Source: Allokutzneria sp. A3M-2-11 16 (GTDB taxonomy: Bacteria > Actinomycetota > Actinomycetes > Mycobacteriales > Pseudonocardiaceae). From it: a stretch of 64,000 nt of DNA. The DNA lies in assembly GCF_024213555.1 (NCBI RefSeq), contig NZ_JANAVO010000001.1, positions 2,790,001 to 2,854,000 of the forward strand, written 5' to 3'. How positions within the stretch are numbered: position 1 is the first letter of the stretch; every line of letters begins with the position of its first letter. Position numbers and translations under genes: made by a program. Below the pieces are notes generated by a model that saw nothing but the letters and a program-made list of their open reading frames with translations, did no database searches and had not been told where the DNA came from. This document shows positions 58,796-64,000 of this stretch, piece by piece.

Positions 58796-60199
58796 GTGAC
58801 CCGCATTGTGATCATGGGCGGCGGACCTGCCGGGTACGAGGCGGCACTGGTCGCAGCGCCACACGGTGCCGATGTCACCGTCGTCGAGGACGAGGGTGTC
58901 GGCGGCTCGTGCGTGCTCTACGACTGCGTGCCCTCCAAGACCTTCATCGCCTCCTCCGGGGCGCGCGCGGCCTTCCGAGCCGCCGACGAGCTGGGCATTC
59001 GCAACGATGACGCCGAGGTCGGTGTGGAGTTGCCGGTCGTCAACGGCCGGGTGCGCGGCCTGGCGCTGGCGCAGTCCGCCGACGTCCGGGCGCGGTTGCA
59101 GCGCGAGGGCGTGCGCATCCTGTCCGGCCGGGCCCGCTTCTGCGACGACGCGCCGGGGCTCGCGCAGCACCGGATCGCGGTGGAGATGCTCAACGGCAAC
59201 TCCGAGGTGCTGCTCGCCGACGTGGTGCTGATCGCCACCGGGGCCAGCCCGCGCATCCTGCCCGGCGCGCAGCCGGACGGAGAGCGGGTCCTCACCTGGC
59301 GCCAGATCTACGACCTGCCGGAGCTGCCCGAACACCTGATCGTGATCGGGTCCGGTGTCACCGGTGCGGAGTTCGCTTCGGCCTACACCGAGATGGGTGT
59401 CAAGGTCACCGTGGTCTCCAGCCGGGACCGGGTGCTGCCGCACGAGGACGCCGACGCCGCGGCCGTGCTGGAGGACGTGTTCACCGAGCGCGGCACCGCG
59501 ATGATCAAGTACGCGCGCGCCGACCGGGTCGAGCGGACCAAGGACGGCGTGCAGGTCTACCTGGCGGACGGGCGGATGGTCGAGGGCAGCCACGCGCTCA
59601 TGACGGTCGGCTCGGTGCCCAACACCGGCGACATCGGCCTGGAGAGCGTCGGCGTTGAGCTGGGCAAGGGCGGGTTCATCCCGGTCGACCGCGTCTCGCG
59701 GACCAACGTCTCCGGCGTCTACGCGGCCGGTGACTGCACCGGGCTGATGATGCTCGCCTCGGTCGCGGCGATGCAGGGCCGCATCGCGATGTGGCACGCG
59801 CTGGGCGAGGGCGTGCAGCCGATCAAGCTCAAGACGGTCGCCGCCAACGTGTTCACGCACCCCGAGATCGCCACCGTGGGCATCAGCCAGGAGGCGATCG
59901 ACTCCGGCAAGGTGCCCGCGCGCACGATCATGCTCCCGCTGGCCACCAACGCCAGGGCGAAGATGGAGGGCCTGCGCCGCGGTTTCGTGAAGCTCTTCTG
60001 CCGACCGCAGACCGGTGTGGTGATCGGCGGCGTCGTGGTGGGGCCAACGGCCAGCGAGCTGATCCTGCCGATCGCGCTCGCGGTGCAGAACCAGCTGACG
60101 GTCGAGCACCTGGCGTTCACGTTCTCGGTGTACCCGTCGCTGTCCGGGACGATCACCGAGGCGGGTCGCCGCCTGATGCGGCACGACGACCTGGACTGA
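58796..60199 (+). CDS. lpdA: NAD(P)H-quinone dehydrogenase, LpdA type
   Basis: A 467-aa flavoprotein of the disulfide-reductase superfamily. FAD site IMGGGPAGYEAAL; redox centre GGSCVLYDCVPSK with two cysteines; NADPH site IVIGSGVTGAEFASA; and AAGDCTGLMMLASVA. The C-terminal HPT-type active-site segment reads VYPSLSGTITEA, without the His-Glu pair. M. tuberculosis LpdA has the same C-terminal change and reduces quinones. GTG at 58796. It lies near glp genes as in M. tuberculosis (lpdA next to glpD2). Confidence 0.9.
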   Translation: MTRIVIMGGGPAGYEAALVAAPHGADVTVVEDEGVGGSCVLYDCVPSKTFIASSGARAAFRAADELGIRNDDAEVGVELPVVNGRVRGLALAQSADVRARLQREGVRILSGRARFCDDAPGLAQHRIAVEMLNGNSEVLLADVVLIATGASPRILPGAQPDGERVLTWRQIYDLPELPEHLIVIGSGVTGAEFASAYTEMGVKVTVVSSRDRVLPHEDADAAAVLEDVFTERGTAMIKYARADRVERTKDGVQVYLADGRMVEGSHALMTVGSVPNTGDIGLESVGVELGKGGFIPVDRVSRTNVSGVYAAGDCTGLMMLASVAAMQGRIAMWHALGEGVQPIKLKTVAANVFTHPEIATVGISQEAIDSGKVPARTIMLPLATNARAKMEGLRRGFVKLFCRPQTGVVIGGVVVGPTASELILPIALAVQNQLTVEHLAFTFSVYPSLSGTITEAGRRLMRHDDLD

Positions 60200-60467
60200 G
60201 ATCGGCCCCGCCCGAAAAGATCAGCTTCGGCCGAACCTGACCGCCGATCGCCCGCCTCTCGTCGGTGGCCGTGGCGTCCGCCGATGAGCCCTTGAAGCAG
60301 TTTCACGGTGCGGCCCAAGGCATGAACACGTCGCGGCGGCCGATTCGGTTGCCGTGCTTGGTGATGGGTCACAGTCGGCAACGACCGGCGAGGTACTCGC
60401 GTCTTCGTCAGTGCACGGGTTCGGCAGGGGGCCGGATTCGTTTCATGATCAATTCCGGGAGTACTTC

Positions 60468-60650
60468 GTGCGCGCTCGTACCGCGCTCGCGAGCCTTGTC
60501 GTGGCCGCGATCGCCGTTTTCCTTCTCGTCCCCTCGGCCTCGGTCGCGGGTGAGCTGATCACCGCCGTGCTGTTCGGCGTACTCGCACTGGGCCTCTGCG
60601 GCGGTGTCGTCGTGGCCACCTACCGCAGTCGTTCGCAGGGCGACAACTGA
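60468..60650 (+). CDS. Small membrane protein
   Basis: A 60-aa protein with two hydrophobic segments (ALASLVVAAIAVFLLVPSASVAG; ELITAVLFGVLALGLCGGVVVAT) and a charged C-terminus. Start GTG at 60468 with gggag upstream; a longer frame from 60354 adds no hydrophobic or conserved part. It precedes the terminator shared with glpK. Function unknown. Confidence 0.55.
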   Translation: MRARTALASLVVAAIAVFLLVPSASVAGELITAVLFGVLALGLCGGVVVATYRSRSQGDN

Positions 60651-60660
60651 AGCACCGCAA

Positions 60661-60699
60661 GGAAAAGGGGCGTCCCGGTGGCGGGGCGCCCCTTTTTCC
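60661..60699. terminator. Bidirectional terminator between the small membrane gene and glpK
   Basis: A 12-bp stem (ggaaaaggggcg / cgcccctttttcc) with a 14-nt GC-rich loop and T runs, between convergent genes. Confidence 0.9.
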
Positions 60700-60710
60700 T
60701 TTGCTGTGAG

Positions 60711-60734
60711 TCAGTCGGCTCAGTCGGCTCAGTC
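60711..60734 (-). repeat. Tandem 9-bp repeats creating three in-frame stops of glpK
   Basis: On the minus strand the unit gactgagcc repeats so that the glpK stop TGA (60729-60731) is followed by two more in-frame TGA codons (60720-60722 and 60711-60713), each 9 nt apart. The repeats extend the gene's own end. Confidence 0.9.
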
Positions 60735-62243
60735 TTCGTCGGAGGTCCAGTCGAAGGTCTTGGTGACGGCCTTCTTCCAGTTGCGGAACTCCCGGTCGCG
60801 GAGCTTGTCGTCCATGGCCGGGTCCCACTGCTTGTCCTGGGCCCAGTTCTCCCGGATGTCGTCCTCGGAGGCCCAGAACCCGGTCGCCAGCCCGGCCGCG
60901 TAGGCCGCGCCGAGCGCCGTGGTCTCGTTGACCACCGGGCGGATCACCGGGACACCGAGGATGTCCGCCTGGAACTGCATCAGCGTCTCGTTGACCACCA
61001 TGCCGCCGTCGACCTTCAGCGAGGTCAGCGGGACACCGGAGTCGGCGTTCATCGCCTCGATCACCTCGCGCGACTGGAACGCCGTCGCCTCCAGCACCGC
61101 GCGGGCGATGTGGCCCTTGTTCACGTAGCGGGTGAGGCCGACGAGGGCGCCGCGGGCGTCGGAGCGCCAGTACGGCGCGAACAGCCCGGAGAACGCGGGG
61201 ACGATGTAGGCGCCGCCGTTGTCCTCGACGGTCTTGGCGAACTCCTCCACCTCGGCGGCGGTGCTGATCAGGCCGAGGTTGTCGCGCAGCCACTGCACCA
61301 GCGAGCCGGTGACGGCGATGGAGCCCTCCAGCGCGTACACCGGGGCGTTGTCACCGATCTTGTAGCAGACGGTGGTGAGCAGGCCGTTCTCGCTGAGCAC
61401 CTTCTCCGTGCCGGTGTTGAGCAGCACGAAGTTGCCGGTGCCGTAGGTGTTCTTGGCCTCGCCGGGGGACAGGCACGCCTGGCCGAAGGTGGCGGCCTGC
61501 TGGTCGCCGAGGATGCCGGCGATCGGCACCCCGGCCAGCGCGCCGCGCTCGCGGACCTTGCCGTACTCCTCGGAGGAGGAGCGGATCTCCGGGAGCATGG
61601 ACAGCGGAATGCCCATGTCCTCGGCGATCCCGGCGTCCCAGGACAGCGTGTCCAGGTCCATCAGCAGGGTGCGCGAGGCGTTGGTCGGGTCGGTGGCGTG
61701 CACGCCACCGTCGACCCCGCCGGTCATGTTCCACAGCACCCAGGTGTCCATGTTGCCGAAGAGCAGGTCGCCCGCCTCGGCCTTGGCCCGCGCGCCCTCG
61801 ACGTTCTCCAGGATCCAGGCGATCTTGGGGCCGGAGAAGTAGGTGGCCAGCGGCAGGCCGGTCTTGGTGCGGTAGCGCTCCTGCCCGCCGCCGAGCGCGC
61901 CGAGCCGGTCGCAGATCTTGTCGGTCCTGGTGTCCTGCCAGACGATCGCGTTGTAGACCGGCTTGCCGGTGGTGCGGTCCCAGACCACCGCGGTCTCGCG
62001 CTGGTTGGTGATGCCGACCGCGACGACGTCGGCCGTGGTCAGGTCGGCCTTGGCCAGCGCGCCCGCGGCGACCCGGCGGGTGTTCTCCCAGATCTCCTCG
62101 GCGTTGTGCTCGACCCAGCCCGCCTTCGGGAAGATCTGCTCGTGCTCCACCTGGTCGGAGGAGACGACCCGGCCGGAGTGGTTGAAGATCATGCAGCGGG
62201 TGGAGGTTGTCCCCTGGTCGATCGCTGCCACGTACTGCGTCAT
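60729..62243 (-). CDS. glpK: Glycerol kinase
   Basis: Phosphorylates glycerol to glycerol-3-phosphate, the first step after uptake by GlpF. The 504-aa FGGY kinase has [14 protein letters not shown] (ATP site), [18 protein letters not shown] and VDGGMVVNE with the catalytic and nucleotide residues. ATG at 62243. It is 41 bp downstream of glpF and reads in the same direction. The 774-codon frame that spans into glpF is not a fusion. The stop is followed by repeated stops. Confidence 0.97.
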   Translation of the reverse strand: MTQYVAAIDQGTTSTRCMIFNHSGRVVSSDQVEHEQIFPKAGWVEHNAEEIWENTRRVAAGALAKADLTTADVVAVGITNQRETAVVWDRTTGKPVYNAIVWQDTRTDKICDRLGALGGGQERYRTKTGLPLATYFSGPKIAWILENVEGARAKAEAGDLLFGNMDTWVLWNMTGGVDGGVHATDPTNASRTLLMDLDTLSWDAGIAEDMGIPLSMLPEIRSSSEEYGKVRERGALAGVPIAGILGDQQAATFGQACLSPGEAKNTYGTGNFVLLNTGTEKVLSENGLLTTVCYKIGDNAPVYALEGSIAVTGSLVQWLRDNLGLISTAAEVEEFAKTVEDNGGAYIVPAFSGLFAPYWRSDARGALVGLTRYVNKGHIARAVLEATAFQSREVIEAMNADSGVPLTSLKVDGGMVVNETLMQFQADILGVPVIRPVVNETTALGAAYAAGLATGFWASEDDIRENWAQDKQWDPAMDDKLRDREFRNWKKAVTKTFDWTSDED

Positions 62244-62284
62244 CTGCGCTCTCGCCTTTCTGCGTTGGCTGGGGAGTGGGCGGG

Positions 62285-63019
62285 TCAGACCAGGGCCAGC
62301 GCGAGCAGGCCGGCCAGCGCGCCGCCGATGAGCGGGCCGACAACGGGAACCCAGGAGTAGCCCCAGTTCGCCGCGCCCTTGCCCTTGATCGGCAGCACCG
62401 CGTAGGCGATGCGCGGACCGAGGTCGCGGGCCGGGTTGATCGCGTAGCCGGTGGGCCCGCCGAGGGAGTTGCCGATGCCGATCACCAGGAACGCCACGGC
62501 CGCGTACCCGAGCGCGGAGTTGCCAAGCGACAGCACGCCGTCGACGGTCTTGGCGCCGGGGCTCAGCAGGATCCAGAGCACCAGCACGAACGTGCCGATG
62601 ACCTCGGTGACGACGTTCCACGGCTTGTTGTCCACGGTCGGACCGGTGGAGAAGATGCCGAGGGTGTTCTCCGGGGCGTCGTGGTTGTCGAACTGGAGCT
62701 TGTAGGTCAGCCAGCACAGGGTTGCGCCGAGGAACGCGCCGACCATCTGCCCGGCGATGAAGATCGGCACGGTGCCCCACTCGACCTTCTCGGCCACCGC
62801 GAGGCCGAGCGTGACCGCGGGGTTGAGGTGCGCACCGCTGGGGGCCGCGATGCTGGCGCCCGCGAAGACCGCGAAGCCCCAGCCGAAGTTGATCAGCAGC
62901 CAGCCGCCGTTGTGGCCGAGCGAGTCCTTCAGGGTGACGTTGGCCACCACTCCGGCACCCAGCAGGATCAGGATCGCCGTCCCGATCAGTTCCCAGACGA
63001 AGATTTCTCCGCCAGTCAT
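62285..63019 (-). CDS. glpF: Glycerol uptake facilitator (aquaglyceroporin)
   Basis: A 244-aa MIP-family channel. The two NPA boxes are in HLNPAVT and INPARD; the Asp after the second box is the aquaglyceroporin mark. Six helices and two half-helices are recognisable. ATG at 63019. Divergent from glpD and upstream of glpK, giving glpF-glpK with glpD opposite. It admits glycerol by diffusion. Confidence 0.96.
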   Translation of the reverse strand: MTGGEIFVWELIGTAILILLGAGVVANVTLKDSLGHNGGWLLINFGWGFAVFAGASIAAPSGAHLNPAVTLGLAVAEKVEWGTVPIFIAGQMVGAFLGATLCWLTYKLQFDNHDAPENTLGIFSTGPTVDNKPWNVVTEVIGTFVLVLWILLSPGAKTVDGVLSLGNSALGYAAVAFLVIGIGNSLGGPTGYAINPARDLGPRIAYAVLPIKGKGAANWGYSWVPVVGPLIGGALAGLLALALV

Positions 63020-63256
63020 CGCAGCCCCTCTGTGTCGCTACCCGGACCCGCATGCGGCAGCGCGACCCACGTCAGGGCTGCGGCGGCGCATCCTCGAACT
63101 CGGCGGACCGTACTTCCGCGAGCGAGTGGATGTCCACGACTTGTTTCTGAACCGAGTGATTCCGTTACCCCGATGACATGGGTGTTCGTCCGATCGGACT
63201 GCCGAGTAGCGTGATTGCTGGTCCAATACGCGCCGGGCTCAGGGAGGCGATGCCGC
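63020..63256. promoter_or_regulatory. Divergent glpF/glpD regulatory region
   Basis: A 237-bp gap between divergent genes. It contains the 10-bp palindrome tccgatcgga near 63190-63199 and a gtccac-type hairpin near 63120. No known operator is certain; an IclR- or GntR-type glycerol regulator site would be expected here (inference). Confidence 0.45.
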
Positions 63257-64000
63257 GTGGCGAAGCGGGAATCACGAGGTTCGACCGGCAGGACGGCGTC
63301 CTCGGTCGGCGCGGCCGAGCTCGGCCCGGCCGACCGGGAGCGGAGCTGGCAGCAGCTCGGTTCGGAGCAGTTCGACGTCGTGGTGATCGGCGGTGGTGTC
63401 ACCGGTGCGGGCGCCGCGCTGGACGCGGCCACCCGTGGCCTGCGGGTCGCCCTGGTCGAGGCGCGCGACCTCGCGTCCGGGACGTCGAGCCGCTCCAGCA
63501 AGCTTTTCCATGGCGGATTGCGCTATCTGGAGCAACTGGAGTTCGGTCTGGTCCGAGAAGCCCTGCGTGAGCGCGAGCTGATGCTCACCCGGCTGGCGCC
63601 GCACCTGGTGAAGCCGGTGAGCTTCCTCTACCCGCTGACGCACCGGATCTGGGAGCGGCCGTACACCGCTGCCGGCCTGATGCTCTACGACACGATGGGC
63701 GGGGCGCGGTCGGTGCCCGGCCAGAAGCACCTCACCAGGGCGGGCGCGCTGCGCATGGTGCCCGCGCTGAAGCGGGACGCGCTGATCGGCGGCATCCGCT
63801 ACTTCGACGCGCAGGCCGATGACGCCCGGCACACCATGACGGTGGCCCGCACCGCGGCGCACTACGGCGCGGTCGTGCGGACCTCCACCCAGGTGATCGG
63901 GATGCTGCGCGAGTCCGACCGGGTCTGCGGTGTGCGCGTGCGCGATGTGGAGACCGGTGCGGAGACCGAGGTCCAGGCGCACGCGGTGATCAACTGCACG
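63257..64000 (+). CDS. glpD: Glycerol-3-phosphate dehydrogenase (partial, continues past window)
   Basis: FAD-dependent enzyme oxidising glycerol-3-phosphate to dihydroxyacetone phosphate and passing electrons to quinone. The first 248 codons are present. The FAD fold VVIGGGVTGAGAALDAATRG starts near residue 42, then VEARDLASGTSSRSSKLFHGGLRYLE, the GlpD substrate-binding signature. A basic 38-residue N-terminal extension precedes it. GTG at 63257 with agggagg nine bases upstream. The C-terminal half is beyond position 64000. By position it corresponds to M. tuberculosis glpD2, which is likewise near lpdA. Confidence 0.95.
   Translation, partial: MAKRESRGSTGRTASSVGAAELGPADRERSWQQLGSEQFDVVVIGGGVTGAGAALDAATRGLRVALVEARDLASGTSSRSSKLFHGGLRYLEQLEFGLVREALRERELMLTRLAPHLVKPVSFLYPLTHRIWERPYTAAGLMLYDTMGGARSVPGQKHLTRAGALRMVPALKRDALIGGIRYFDAQADDARHTMTVARTAAHYGAVVRTSTQVIGMLRESDRVCGVRVRDVETGAETEVQAHAVINCT

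Noticed and set aside
60729..63053. 774-codon frame suggesting a glpF-glpK fusion
   Set aside because: The upper part reads glpF out of frame; glpK begins at the ATG at 62243 with its own motif AIDQGTTST.

Overview
The window is high-GC DNA with GTG/ATG starts, dense overlapping operons and classic actinobacterial markers: FbiC (F420 synthesis), a mycothiol-dependent isomerase fold, type VII (ESX) PPE/EspG/EspC-type proteins, an SCO4848-like membrane protein, LpdA and a PASTA-less Ser/Thr kinase. Taken together this points to a Pseudonocardiales-type actinomycete chromosome; I cannot name the genus. From memory, the backbone (sdhCDAB, cdd, deoA, add, a 420-aa Rv3311-sized protein, upp, pmmB, purine nucleoside phosphorylase, two M20 amidohydrolases, a small cyclotransferase-like gene, lpdA, glpD) matches Mycobacterium tuberculosis Rv3302c-Rv3319, so most of the window is conserved chromosomal core with accessory genes between the core blocks.

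Layout. 0-3.4 kb: an XRE/ImmA-type Zn-peptidase regulator overlapping a PIN-domain gene, exonuclease III, a 123-bp palindromic repeat and an unknown gene. 3.4-8.5 kb: fbiC, a small exported protein, trpS, a BrkB-type membrane protein. 8.4-11.2 kb: an orphan ESX secretion module (PE-like, DUF3558 lipoprotein, PPE, EspG). 11.4-14.7 kb: two tandem D,D-carboxypeptidase paralogues, one catalytically degenerate, and two small membrane proteins. 14.7-18.8 kb: a GNAT acetyltransferase and the sdhCDAB operon. 19.3-29.2 kb: a nucleoside uptake and salvage block (BMP lipoprotein, ATPase, two permeases, cdd, deoA, add), interrupted by the second copy of the 123-bp repeat and a coiled-coil gene. 29.3-35 kb: a conserved acidic protein, a second ESX-linked cluster (EspC-like, WXG-NlpC/P60, two YbaB-like), a divergent SMI1/Panacea pair and an unknown gene.

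35-40 kb: an apparently split ALDH16-type pair of aldehyde dehydrogenase genes overlapping deoC, a TA-flanked MITE just upstream of deoC, a mycothiol-dependent-isomerase-like gene and upp. 40-45.4 kb: a DasR-box-controlled chitinase, a TetR regulator, an RHH/Doc toxin-antitoxin pair whose toxin lacks the Fic histidine, and a MerR/aldo-keto reductase operon with a 19-bp-spacer leaderless promoter. 45.4-49.7 kb: phosphosugar mutase, purine nucleoside phosphorylase, membrane Ser/Thr kinase. 50-54 kb: xylB, a ROK regulator with its operator, and xylA. 54-64 kb: a small exported protein, two M20 amidohydrolases, an AbiEi/DUF559-type protein, a gamma-glutamylcyclotransferase-like protein, lpdA, a tiny membrane protein, glpK-glpF and a divergent glpD cut off by the window end.

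The genes combine into pathways: imported nucleosides are deaminated or phosphorolysed (Cdd, Add, DeoA, PNP), the sugar phosphate passes through the mutase to DeoC and aldehyde dehydrogenases, and free uracil is recovered by Upp. Glycerol enters through GlpF, GlpK and GlpD. Xylose and chitin are handled by regulated local units. No rRNA, tRNA, CRISPR array, intact insertion sequence or prophage was found.
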